Below the pieces are notes generated by a model that saw nothing but the letters and a program-made list of their open reading frames with translations, ran no database searches and was not told where the DNA came from. Source: a bacterium BMS3Bbin14 (GTDB taxonomy: Bacteria > Desulfobacterota > Desulfobulbia > Desulfobulbales > Desulfobulbaceae). From it: a stretch of DNA of 58,490 nucleotides. The stretch lies in assembly GCA_002897615.1 (NCBI GenBank), contig BDTX01000008.1, positions 1 through 58,490 on the forward strand, read 5' to 3'. This document shows, piece by piece, positions 7,933 to 15,824 of this stretch. A program made the translations under genes and the position numbers. Each line of letters opens with the position of its first letter. Position 1 is the stretch's first letter.

Positions 7933-8973
7933 ATGCTGCGAATAGGAATCGTCGGAGCCTCCGGCTACACCGGGGTCGAGCTGGCCAGGATCCTGGCCGA
8001 CCACCCCCGGGCTGAAATCACGGTCGTCACCTCCAGGCAATATGCCGGCCAACCCCTGTCCCGGATCTTTCCAAGCCTCAGGGACCGCGTGGATACGGTC
8101 TGCGTAAATCCCCCGCCCGCGGAACTTGCCCGGCAGGCCGATTTCTTTTTCACTGCGGTTCCCCACAAAACCGCCATGGATATCGTGCCCCCGCTGCTGG
8201 CCGCAGGCAGGAAGGTTGTCGACCTGAGCGCCGATTTCCGGATTCGCGACGTAGCGGTTTATGAACAGTGGTACCAGAAACACTCGAGCAGCGAACTGAT
8301 CAAGGAGGCCGTGTACGGACTGCCCGAACTGTACCGGCAGCAGATCAAAGACGCCCGGCTGGTGGCCAACCCCGGCTGTTACCCCACCTCGGTCACCCTT
8401 GGTCTCGCCCCGCTGCTGCGGGAGCACCTGATCGATACGGCGACCATTATCATTGATGCCAAATCGGGAACCACGGGCGCCGGCCGGGCCGCGAATGTTG
8501 CCTCGCTGTACTGCGAGGTGGCCGACGGCTTCCGGGCCTACAAGGTTGGCGGCACGCACCGGCATATCCCCGAAATGGAACAGGAACTGAGCCTTCTTGC
8601 CGCCGAGCCGGTGACCATAACCTTTACCCCGCACCTGTTACCCGTTTCCCGGGGCATCCTCAGCACCATGTATGCCCGCCTGGACCACGATGTCAGCGAA
8701 ACAGAGCTGCAGGAGCTGTTTGACGACACCTACCGGGATGAACAATTCGTCCGGGTCTGCGCGGCCGGGACCTTGCCCGCTACCCAATACGTGCGCGGCA
8801 GCAACTACTGTGACATCGGCTTCAAGATCGACCGGCGTACCGGCCGGATTATCGTCATCACCGCTATTGACAATATCGCCAAGGGCGCCGCCGGCCAGGC
8901 GGTCCAGAACATGAACCTGATGAATAACCTGGACGAGGCCGCGGGGCTGACCGGGACTCCTTTCTTTCCGTGA
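7933..8973 (+). CDS. argC: N-acetyl-gamma-glutamyl-phosphate reductase
   Basis: Third step of arginine synthesis, NADPH-dependent reduction of N-acetylglutamyl phosphate to the semialdehyde. 346 residues, normal for the family. The N-terminal nucleotide-binding motif is [17 protein letters not shown], and the catalytic cysteine lies in NPGCYPTSV. The C-terminal [12 protein letters not shown] carries the conserved histidine. Its stop overlaps the truA GTG start by four bases (GTGA), so the two are translationally coupled. Placement after rplM-rpsI is a gene order I recall from other deltaproteobacteria. Confidence 0.96.
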   Translation: MLRIGIVGASGYTGVELARILADHPRAEITVVTSRQYAGQPLSRIFPSLRDRVDTVCVNPPPAELARQADFFFTAVPHKTAMDIVPPLLAAGRKVVDLSADFRIRDVAVYEQWYQKHSSSELIKEAVYGLPELYRQQIKDARLVANPGCYPTSVTLGLAPLLREHLIDTATIIIDAKSGTTGAGRAANVASLYCEVADGFRAYKVGGTHRHIPEMEQELSLLAAEPVTITFTPHLLPVSRGILSTMYARLDHDVSETELQELFDDTYRDEQFVRVCAAGTLPATQYVRGSNYCDIGFKIDRRTGRIIVITAIDNIAKGAAGQAVQNMNLMNNLDEAAGLTGTPFFP

Positions 8974-9752
8974 ACCAGAGAAATATCCGGCTGCTGATCG
9001 CCTATGACGGCACCGGCTACAGCGGCTGGCAGCGACAGAACGACACGGCCACGATCCAGGGGAGCCTGGAAGACCGGCTGGCGACCATGACCGGTGCGGC
9101 CGTCACCCTGCACGGCGCCGGCCGCACCGACGCCGGGGTTCATGCCCTGGGGATGGTGGCCAATTTCAATACCAGCTCAACCATTGCCGCCAAAGGTTTC
9201 CTCCGGGGCCTCAACTCAATGCTGCCCCCGGACATCCGGATTCTTGCCGTCAATGACGTGAAAACAACGTTTCACAGCCGCTTTGATGCAACCGGCAAGG
9301 CCTATCGTTACGACATTCTCACCGGCCGGGTCCTGATGCCCACCGAGCGCTTATACGCCCTCCACGTGCCCGGCCCGCTCGACATTGACCGCATCCATGC
9401 CTGCCTGCACCACCTCGCCGGCAGCCATGACTTTTCGAGTTTCGAGGCCAGCGGCTCCCGGGAACCGGGCCGGCTCAACGGCCGCGGCGCGGTCCGCACC
9501 ATTTACCGGGCCGATTTTTTCCCCTGTTCCGGCAGGGACGACGCCTGGTCTTTTCGCTTCACCGGCGACGGCTTTCTGCGCCACATGGTGCGCAACTTTG
9601 TCGGCACGCTCATCGAGGCCGGGGCGGGAAAAATGACCCCGGAAGAATTCCTGGCCATCCTCCAGGGCCGGAACCGCTGCCTGGCCGGACCGACGGCGCC
9701 GGCCCGCGCCCTGTTTCTCGAACAAGTCTTCTATCCGGAAGGCACGCTCTAA
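8970..9752 (+). CDS. truA: tRNA pseudouridine(38-40) synthase TruA
   Basis: Converts uridines 38-40 in the anticodon arm of many tRNAs to pseudouridine. 260 residues. The N-terminal [14 protein letters not shown], the catalytic aspartate motif [11 protein letters not shown] and the later [15 protein letters not shown] are diagnostic. The start is the GTG overlapping the argC stop. Confidence 0.96.
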   Translation: MNQRNIRLLIAYDGTGYSGWQRQNDTATIQGSLEDRLATMTGAAVTLHGAGRTDAGVHALGMVANFNTSSTIAAKGFLRGLNSMLPPDIRILAVNDVKTTFHSRFDATGKAYRYDILTGRVLMPTERLYALHVPGPLDIDRIHACLHHLAGSHDFSSFEASGSREPGRLNGRGAVRTIYRADFFPCSGRDDAWSFRFTGDGFLRHMVRNFVGTLIEAGAGKMTPEEFLAILQGRNRCLAGPTAPARALFLEQVFYPEGTL

Positions 9753-9781
9753 CCACTTAAAGATAAAGGGAAAAACAAAAA

Positions 9782-10393
9782 ATGTCCGCACCGCCGCTGC
9801 TTCGTACCCTCGAACCGGTCATCCTGGCATCAGGGTCACCGCGCCGCCGGGAATTGCTGGCCGGGCTCGGCCTGACATTCAAGGTTATGCCGGCCGCGGT
9901 CAACGAAACCCCCGGCAACCGGGAACAGCCTGAAGACTTTGCCGGCCGCATGGCCGTTGCCAAGGCCGCCGCCGTTGCCGGGACCAGGCCGTCATCATGG
10001 GTTGTCGGCGCGGATACGATTGTGGTCATGCCGGACAAAACCATTCTCGGCAAGCCCCGGAACCGGGAACACGCGCTGATGATGCTCAGGCAGCTCCGGG
10101 GAAATACCCACCAGGTCATGACGGGGCTCTGTCTCTGTTGCCTGGACAAGGGGGTCAAGGCCAGCCTGGTCGAGACCACGGAAGTCACCTTTACCGAGGA
10201 GGTTGGCGACGAGATCCTGCAGGCCTACATCCGGACCGGCGAGCCCCTGGACAAGGCCGGGGCCTACGGGATCCAGGGGACCGGCTCGTTTCTGGTCCGG
10301 GACATCAACGGCTCCTGCAGCAATGTCATCGGCCTGCCCCTGCACCGCCTGCTCTCCCTGCTTATCGAGAACAGGGTAGTGGCGCCGGCATGA
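9782..10393 (+). CDS. maf: Maf-like nucleoside triphosphate pyrophosphatase
   Basis: Maf/YhdE family house-cleaning enzyme that hydrolyses dTTP, UTP or modified nucleotides. 203 residues. It has the family signature ILASGSPRRRELLAGLGL near the N-terminus, VVGADTIVV, and the C-terminal DKAGAYGIQG. It follows truA by 29 bases and probably belongs to the same unit. I cannot tell from sequence which subgroup (YhdE or YceF) its substrate follows. Confidence 0.92.
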   Translation: MSAPPLLRTLEPVILASGSPRRRELLAGLGLTFKVMPAAVNETPGNREQPEDFAGRMAVAKAAAVAGTRPSSWVVGADTIVVMPDKTILGKPRNREHALMMLRQLRGNTHQVMTGLCLCCLDKGVKASLVETTEVTFTEEVGDEILQAYIRTGEPLDKAGAYGIQGTGSFLVRDINGSCSNVIGLPLHRLLSLLIENRVVAPA

Positions 10394-10409
10394 AAAAAAT
10401 ATTCAAAAA

Positions 10410-10429
10410 ATAATACCCTGTGGTATTAT
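10410..10429 (+). other. Short palindrome downstream of maf
   Basis: ATAATACC and GGTATTAT form a perfect 8-bp inverted repeat around the 4-base loop CTGT, 16 bases after the maf stop. It is followed by a GTAACTATTC decamer matching the MITE-B ends. No long T run follows, so it is either a weak terminator or an operator-like site. Confidence 0.4.
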
Positions 10430-10594
10430 GTAATAGTAACTATTCGTGTTTTTCCTCGAATTTCCGATCAAGACTGCTGCCTGGGCGGACACTTCTCCGG
10501 CGCAGAGACTTGGCCGGGGGTGGCATTTAACGAAACAGAGAGATATCGCCTTGGTTTCACGTAAACAATTTCGAGAAATTTACCGGAGGCCGGC

Positions 10595-12040
10595 TTGAAA
10601 GAAAAAAAAATCACCAGGTTACAGGAAGGATTAAACCAGCTTCTGTCAGGGCATCACGAATTTCTGTGTGATACGAATATTTCCCGGGCCTTGCCGGGAA
10701 CGATCATTCGTCTTATTGACAATAATAAATCCCGGATCGCCGAAAAACTGGTTGAACAGATTATCATTGGGCTGCACTCGGAAGACCCTAAACTGCGGAA
10801 GAACTCCGCCGGCTGTTTGACCGAGACCGCCAACCTGCTTGCCGGTGCCGACAACTGGGGGCTATTGAAAAAACTCCTCCCACCCTTGAGAGAAATCGTC
10901 CGGATGAGCAATGCGGCCGACACGCCTAAATTGCGCGGCCGGATTCAGGCGACCGCCGCAAATATTCTCAACCTCGCGGCATCCCGGGCGGCACAGGAAG
11001 ACGAACGTTCTCAGGCCGCCGCCCAAAAACCAGCCGCCCCCCCGGCGGCAAAAGATCCTCTGGCCGCCAGGGAAGAAGAAATCTTCCAACTGGCGGCAAG
11101 AGGGGAAAAGGACGAGGCCAAAAAACAACTTTTCGACCTGATCATTTCCTGTGCCAGGAAAAAAGATTTCACCAATGCCGAACGGCTGCGGGAGCGGATC
11201 TATGAAATAGATCCCCTGGCGCTCATGGAAATCATCCAATCGGGCGAGATCATTGAGGAGGAAAAAAGCGGCGCCATCAGCCGGACCCAGCTGCAGGTAT
11301 GGTCGAAACTGCTCAACGAGTTTACCCCGGAAGAATTCACTGCCATCTTTCACGAGATGGAGGAACGGACATACAGGCCCGAAGAGGTGGTTGTCGCCCA
11401 GGGCGATAAGAATGATGAGTTGTTCTTTATCAATCAGGGGAGCCTCAAGGCCACATATAAAGGCGGCCAGAAGGAATTCTTTTTAAAAAATCTCCACAGC
11501 GGCGAGATCGCCGGCGAGTGTTTTTTTAACGCCACGGTCTGGACCATGACCCTGACGGCCCTGGAGGTCGCCAGGCTTTCAGTCCTCAAGCGGGAGGATC
11601 TTATGCGCCAGGAGGAGAAATTCCCCGGCCTGGAAGCCAAGCTGCGGGATTTCTATAACCGCACCAGCGACATCCATTCTCTGCTCGACCAAAAAGGAAT
11701 GGATCGCCGGAACCATGAACGGTACAAGCTTGAGCGGAGGATCAACCTCCAGATCATCGACCAGGCCGGCAAGCCTATCAGCAGCTTCAGAGGCGAGATG
11801 TTCGACATCGCCCTGGGCGGCCTGTCCTTTATTGTCAGGATTTCGAAAAAAGAAAACAGCCGCCTGCTGCTCGGCCGCAACATCAAGGCAACAATACCTA
11901 TGAGCGGTGCCCGGGAGCACATCCTCACCGGGACCGTTATCTGCGTGCAGTCCTTCAATATGCTGGACAGTGATTTCTCGGTGCACATCAAATTCGATGT
12001 TCAACTTGACCGGTCGACGTTACATACCATTCTCGAATAA
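10595..12040 (+). CDS. Cyclic nucleotide-binding and PilZ domain protein
   Basis: A 481-residue protein beginning with TTG after CCGGAGG. Residues 1-230 are mostly helical with an Ala/Pro-rich linker (about 135-150). Residues about 240-345 form a cyclic nucleotide-binding (cNMP) beta-roll: RPEEVVVAQGDKNDELFFIN, GEIAGECFF. Residues about 365-480 form a PilZ domain: basic RRNHERYKLERR, then DIALGGLSF, where alanine stands in place of the usual serine of the D-x-S-x-x-G c-di-GMP motif. There is no DNA-binding or catalytic domain, so it is probably a cytoplasmic signal-integrating protein. The partner is unknown. About 200 bases without a gene separate it from maf. Confidence 0.8.
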   Translation: MKEKKITRLQEGLNQLLSGHHEFLCDTNISRALPGTIIRLIDNNKSRIAEKLVEQIIIGLHSEDPKLRKNSAGCLTETANLLAGADNWGLLKKLLPPLREIVRMSNAADTPKLRGRIQATAANILNLAASRAAQEDERSQAAAQKPAAPPAAKDPLAAREEEIFQLAARGEKDEAKKQLFDLIISCARKKDFTNAERLRERIYEIDPLALMEIIQSGEIIEEEKSGAISRTQLQVWSKLLNEFTPEEFTAIFHEMEERTYRPEEVVVAQGDKNDELFFINQGSLKATYKGGQKEFFLKNLHSGEIAGECFFNATVWTMTLTALEVARLSVLKREDLMRQEEKFPGLEAKLRDFYNRTSDIHSLLDQKGMDRRNHERYKLERRINLQIIDQAGKPISSFRGEMFDIALGGLSFIVRISKKENSRLLLGRNIKATIPMSGAREHILTGTVICVQSFNMLDSDFSVHIKFDVQLDRSTLHTILE

Positions 12041-12129
12041 GGCGCCGGGCTATTAACCCCAGAGGTTTTGCCGCCCCTGGTGAACCTTCAGGACGCGCGA
12101 GGACGCGCGCCAGGAGCCGGAAAACACCC

Positions 12130-13911
12130 ATGAAAAAAGCGGACGCCGTCACCCGGTTCTACCTGGATCAGTTACCGGGGGCAAAGCTGAAGAACAACAT
12201 CCTGCAAACCTCCTGCCCCTTCTGCCCCCCCGGCCCGGAACAAACACCGGGTTCCCTGGTTGTTTTTCTCAATCCGGAAAGTTATTTTCACGGCTATTTC
12301 CGCTGCCTGAGCCGTTGCGCTCCAGGCGGATTTCCCCTGCACTTCGCGCGCTGCAAGGGCGTCAGCATGAACCTGGTCCCCGGTTACGACCCTGACCGCG
12401 AGCCCGGGACCGCAGGCGTCGATTATCCCGTCAAAAACATCAATACCGATATTCAAAATTTCAGGGACCGGATGACCGATGAACTCCTGGCCCGTTTTCA
12501 CCGGCTGGGGATCGCCCGGGAGATCCTGGAAGAGATGCAGGTCGGCTATAACGGCCGCTATCTCGTCTACCCCTACATCGAGGAAGACGGAAACTGCTAC
12601 ACGGCCCACTGTATTCACCCTGACCGTCCGGACGATACATTCTGGTACGGTAACGAACAGTTTCCCGCCGAAAGGACCATGATTTTCAACGGCAACGATA
12701 TTGACTGCTGTGAAAACGGCGCCCTGGTTATCGTCGAGGGCGAGGATAACCTGCTGGCCCTGAAACAGCTCGGCCTGCCGGGCATTGCCGTCCCGGCGGC
12801 GACCGACCTGGAAAAACTGGACCCGGGCCGCTTTGCCTGGCTCCATACCGTGTTTCTCTGGGTCAACCACAGTGCCGACGCTGAAAGGGCGGCCAGAACC
12901 CTGGCCACCGGTCTCGGTTACAAGGCGCGTCTTATCCGCTGGCCGGAAGACACTGAAAAAAAATACTCCCTGGTCCGCTTTGCCGCCGACCGCCAGGAAC
13001 ACTTCCGGCAGGACGCCTTCATGCTCATCAAGGAGGCCAGGGCCTTCTCGCCCTTTGCCTCGCCGGAAAAAGAACTCCTGCGGTTTCAGGAACGGCTGCA
13101 GCAGGAAAGCGGCGAAAACCACCTGACCATGCCGTCCGGCTTTGCCGCCCTCGACCAGGCCCTCGACGGCATCCATGGCATCAACATCGTGGGCGGCACG
13201 CCCAAGGGCGGAAAATCCTGCCTGTTTATCCAGATTGCCACGGAGATGGCCCGCCGCAAAATTCCGGTTATCTACTATGATTTTGAAAACGGCCGCCAGA
13301 AGATTTATCAGCGGACCCTGTGCCGGCTCAGCCGCCTGTCTGCGGAACAGATCAGGGCCGACAACCTCAATGACGAGGAGGCCGGGCGGTTAACGGCGGC
13401 CCGGGAAAACCTGCGGACCCTGCTGCCCTGGTTCCGCGTTGTCACCGACCGTAAGCTGACGCCGGAGCTGATGCGCCGCCATATCGACTTCCTGCGGCAC
13501 GAAACCAAGAGCCGCTTCACCCTGGTGGTGATCGACAGCCTGCATAAACTGCCGTTCAAGGATTTCTCCGAGCGCCGCACCGGCATTGACGCCTGGCTGC
13601 GGCAGCTTGAGTCGATCCGCGATGAACAGAATGTCTCCTTCCTGGTCGTCTCCGAACTCTCGCGCGGCCCGGACGGCCGCTATGCCCGGCAGCCGCATCT
13701 CGGCTCGTTTAAAGGTTCGGGAGATATCGAATACTCGGCAGATAACGCCATGGTCCTGCTGCCCGACTGGAACCCCTTTGACCATGGTCCCCTGGACAAA
13801 CGCATCAACAGTCTCTGGCTGGTCGCCAGCCGGGAGCATAATCCCGGCAAGATCGCCGATTACCGCCTTGACTATCCCTTCTGGGGTTTTGAGGAAACCA
13901 AGGTGGAATAA
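12130..13911 (+). CDS. Chromosomal primase-helicase-like protein (TOPRIM and RecA-like)
   Basis: 593 residues resembling phage T7 gp4/Twinkle-type primase-helicases. The N-terminus has paired cysteines (TSCPFC at about 29-33 and CLSRC at about 58-62) resembling a primase zinc finger. A TOPRIM-like segment follows (ALVIVEGEDNLLALKQLG, about 199-216). In the expected acidic DxD position the sequence reads LWVNHSADAERAA, so the catalytic aspartates look replaced. The C-terminal RecA/DnaB-type domain has Walker A GGTPKGGKSC (about 355-364) and Walker B-like TLVVIDSLHK (about 461-470). There are no phage genes around it. It could be a housekeeping paralogue, a domesticated phage protein, or a DNA-repair or defence ATPase; I cannot decide. 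Confidence 0.7.
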   Translation: MKKADAVTRFYLDQLPGAKLKNNILQTSCPFCPPGPEQTPGSLVVFLNPESYFHGYFRCLSRCAPGGFPLHFARCKGVSMNLVPGYDPDREPGTAGVDYPVKNINTDIQNFRDRMTDELLARFHRLGIAREILEEMQVGYNGRYLVYPYIEEDGNCYTAHCIHPDRPDDTFWYGNEQFPAERTMIFNGNDIDCCENGALVIVEGEDNLLALKQLGLPGIAVPAATDLEKLDPGRFAWLHTVFLWVNHSADAERAARTLATGLGYKARLIRWPEDTEKKYSLVRFAADRQEHFRQDAFMLIKEARAFSPFASPEKELLRFQERLQQESGENHLTMPSGFAALDQALDGIHGINIVGGTPKGGKSCLFIQIATEMARRKIPVIYYDFENGRQKIYQRTLCRLSRLSAEQIRADNLNDEEAGRLTAARENLRTLLPWFRVVTDRKLTPELMRRHIDFLRHETKSRFTLVVIDSLHKLPFKDFSERRTGIDAWLRQLESIRDEQNVSFLVVSELSRGPDGRYARQPHLGSFKGSGDIEYSADNAMVLLPDWNPFDHGPLDKRINSLWLVASREHNPGKIADYRLDYPFWGFEETKVE

Positions 13912-13926
13912 CGGCCGGACGGCACC

Positions 13927-14862
13927 CTACTTTGCCCCATGCTCGCAGTCAATGGTCATGGAACACTCGCCTTCTTCCCCGTATATCGACATGTTTTTCT
14001 CCTGGACAGCGTTGGGGCCAAGATACGGCAGGGGGGCGGCCTGATAACAGGACTGCTTGATATAGCTGATAATTCTCTTATCTCCCTTGATTATGGAGAG
14101 ACCGGACGGGTCCCTGGCCAGCAGGACCGGAACGGTCTTGATGCCCAGGAGGGCGAGCATGAGACGGTTGACTTCCGGTGAATAGGAAGGCGTCTTTTTG
14201 ACACCGGCAAGCTTCATGTTTTTTAACCTGCTGACGGGGTTGAAGTAAAAGTCGCAGCTGTTGCAGCCTGCCAGGGCATCGAGCACCTTCTGGCAGTGGG
14301 GGCAGGTCGCGGAAAAGAAAAGATATACCTTTTTGGCGGGATTGGAGCAGGTCCTGATGCCATAGGTGCCGGCGTTCAAGGTCTGATTTTTTAAAGAGAG
14401 CAGCAGGGACGGGCCGAAGCCGAGCAGTGAAAAGATGAGGAGAATGCCGGCAAGCACCGAAAGACCGGCGACCGCCTGCTGCCAGCCGGCCATGATGTTG
14501 AGGGCCAGGACAAAGGTAAAGATGACGAGACAATATGAACACAGCGTCTGGGCGACGAAAATCTGGTAGGCGAGCAATACGCCCTCGACGCCCAGCCCGG
14601 CCATAAGCAGCACCTTGAGCCAGTCTATCGACCCGACGGGCCGGTTGCGCATCATAAAAATCGTCCAGAATATGACCTGGAAATAGATAAAGCCCAGCAA
14701 GTTGAAATAAAGCGGCGGGATGACGGCGAGGTTCTCGATAATCCGGCAGCCCTCGTTCAGGCAGGCCGCCTGGCCCCTGAACAGGATAATGATCATCTGG
14801 ATGGCAATGATCAGGCTGGCTGCAAAACTGAGATAGCTGATTTTCCTGGCATTGCCGTTCAT
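13927..14862 (-). CDS. VKOR-domain and thioredoxin-like membrane protein
   Basis: 311 residues. The N-terminal part (about 1-150) has several membrane segments and the vitamin K epoxide reductase pattern: a loop cysteine pair (C34, C39) and the active-site CSYC at 108-111. The C-terminal half has a thioredoxin-like CPHC (187-190) in YLFFSATCPHC. In bacteria, VKOR homologues reoxidise DsbA-like proteins and transfer electrons to quinone, taking the place of DsbB. The fusion probably makes or shuffles periplasmic disulfides. It converges with the primase-like gene, with 15 bases between the stops. Confidence 0.85.
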   Translation of the reverse strand: MNGNARKISYLSFAASLIIAIQMIIILFRGQAACLNEGCRIIENLAVIPPLYFNLLGFIYFQVIFWTIFMMRNRPVGSIDWLKVLLMAGLGVEGVLLAYQIFVAQTLCSYCLVIFTFVLALNIMAGWQQAVAGLSVLAGILLIFSLLGFGPSLLLSLKNQTLNAGTYGIRTCSNPAKKVYLFFSATCPHCQKVLDALAGCNSCDFYFNPVSRLKNMKLAGVKKTPSYSPEVNRLMLALLGIKTVPVLLARDPSGLSIIKGDKRIISYIKQSCYQAAPLPYLGPNAVQEKNMSIYGEEGECSMTIDCEHGAK

Positions 14863-15137
14863 TATTTTCCTTTCGAAAATTGCCGGTTGCCGGTTTATTC
14901 GGCAACCGATTTATTATTTAACCGATCATCATTCCCGGACTGCTGTCACCTCCCGCCATTGCCGGCACCGGCAATTTCATTTTCATGCTGCAATCTTCCG
15001 TCCGCCACAACGATCCGGAAAATACGAAAAAGTGACTTTTTAAACGACAGACAAAGCTTAAGTCACCCCAAAGGGGATTGCAAGTATCATGTGAGCCGGG
15101 ACATCATTGTGCCGTTGAATCGACCCTTAAATATTTT
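14863..15137. other. Intergenic with two GC hairpins, no gene seen
   Basis: Upstream region of the VKOR gene. Two clean hairpins: CGGTTGCCG/CGGCAACCG (14884-14908) and ATTGCCGG/CCGGCAAT (14958-14975). The rest shows no conserved reading frame. Confidence 0.5.
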
Positions 15138-15245
15138 GTAACTATTCAGGTATGCTCCATATCCTGGCAAGCAGGTCAATTAATCCACAGTAGGCCATGG
15201 GCGGCGGCCTGAGCGTCCGCAGATGGTGTGCAGCCGAATAGTTAC
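15138..15245. mobile_element. MITE-B copy 1
   Basis: A 108-bp element with terminal inverted repeats GTAACTATTC and GAATAGTTAC. The inner continuation (AGGTATGCTCCAT on the left) matches the second copy at 27059-27167. It has no coding capacity. Confidence 0.75.
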
Positions 15246-15409
15246 AATATCGTTCCTTGACTTCCGTCCACCTGAAGAGTGTAATAAAAAGAGAACTTTT
15301 AAAAAATTCAATAATGTTGCAGAAACCCTGACTTGTGTCTATCCCGGAACGGTATTTTTCCCCGATACCCGGGGCCTGGCAAGCTCACTTGCCCCGTTAT
15401 ACTCAAACA
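15246..15409. other. Intergenic, nothing recognised
   Basis: AT-rich spacer between MITE-B and MITE-A copies. I see no gene or clear regulatory structure. Confidence 0.4.
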
Positions 15410-15652
15410 CCTGAATCCGTGACGGCTTGAGGTGATACTCCATGCAATATGTGGAGTTTATTGCATTGTTGCCAAACAGACTCATTTTATGGTCTTCACC
15501 GCGTCGCCCTGGTGGGCGCCCGATGACGGCGCATCTGCTGCGTTGGCAACTTCTTGATATCACACCAGGATAATCAGCATCGTTGCCGTCTCGAAGGTCT
15601 CGCTGGCTCGCTATCTGCATCTGCGCCGTTCCCGAACGTTCACAGATTCAGG
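15410..15652 (-). mobile_element. MITE-A copy 5, long form, inverted
   Basis: About 243 bp in minus orientation. It contains the extra 24-25 bp present only in the long form (segment around ATAGCGAGCC...GACCTTCGA when read on the minus strand). No clear 5-bp duplication remains (AAACA versus CCGGA). Confidence 0.9.
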
Positions 15653-15690
15653 CCGGAGTCTGTACTGACCCGAGGTCTGCGCTGACCTGC

Positions 15691-15724
15691 TCTCGAACAA
15701 AAAACCTCGTTTCCAGACGGACAC
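15691..15724 (-). repeat. Repeat-D fragment
   Basis: TCTCGAACAAAAAACCTCG through ACGGACAC closely matches the end of the longer repeats at 44905-45020 and 33820-33926. It is a short fragment of that family. Confidence 0.55.
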
Positions 15725-15824
15725 GAACCAGGAGGTTCGTCAACCGGGGGCCGCGCCTGGTGGGACTGAAGGAAAAGTCCAGGGAGCTGGAAGAGAAATT
15801 GACAGGTATGGGTGGCAAGTAATG
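15725..15824 (+). pseudogene. Possible 3' remnant of a gene upstream of the sensor kinase
   Basis: An open frame ending in LKEKSRELEEKLTGMGGK and a TAA that overlaps the next ATG (TAATG) looks like the coiled-coil tail of a translationally coupled upstream gene. Its body would have been lost where the repeat-D fragment and MITE-A copy 5 now lie. There is no start codon with a ribosome site. This is weak evidence; chance coding-like sequence is possible. Confidence 0.3.

Noticed and set aside
10430..10594. c-di-GMP riboswitch upstream of the CNB-PilZ gene
   Set aside because: I could not fit the conserved GEMM core or its paired helices to the sequence.
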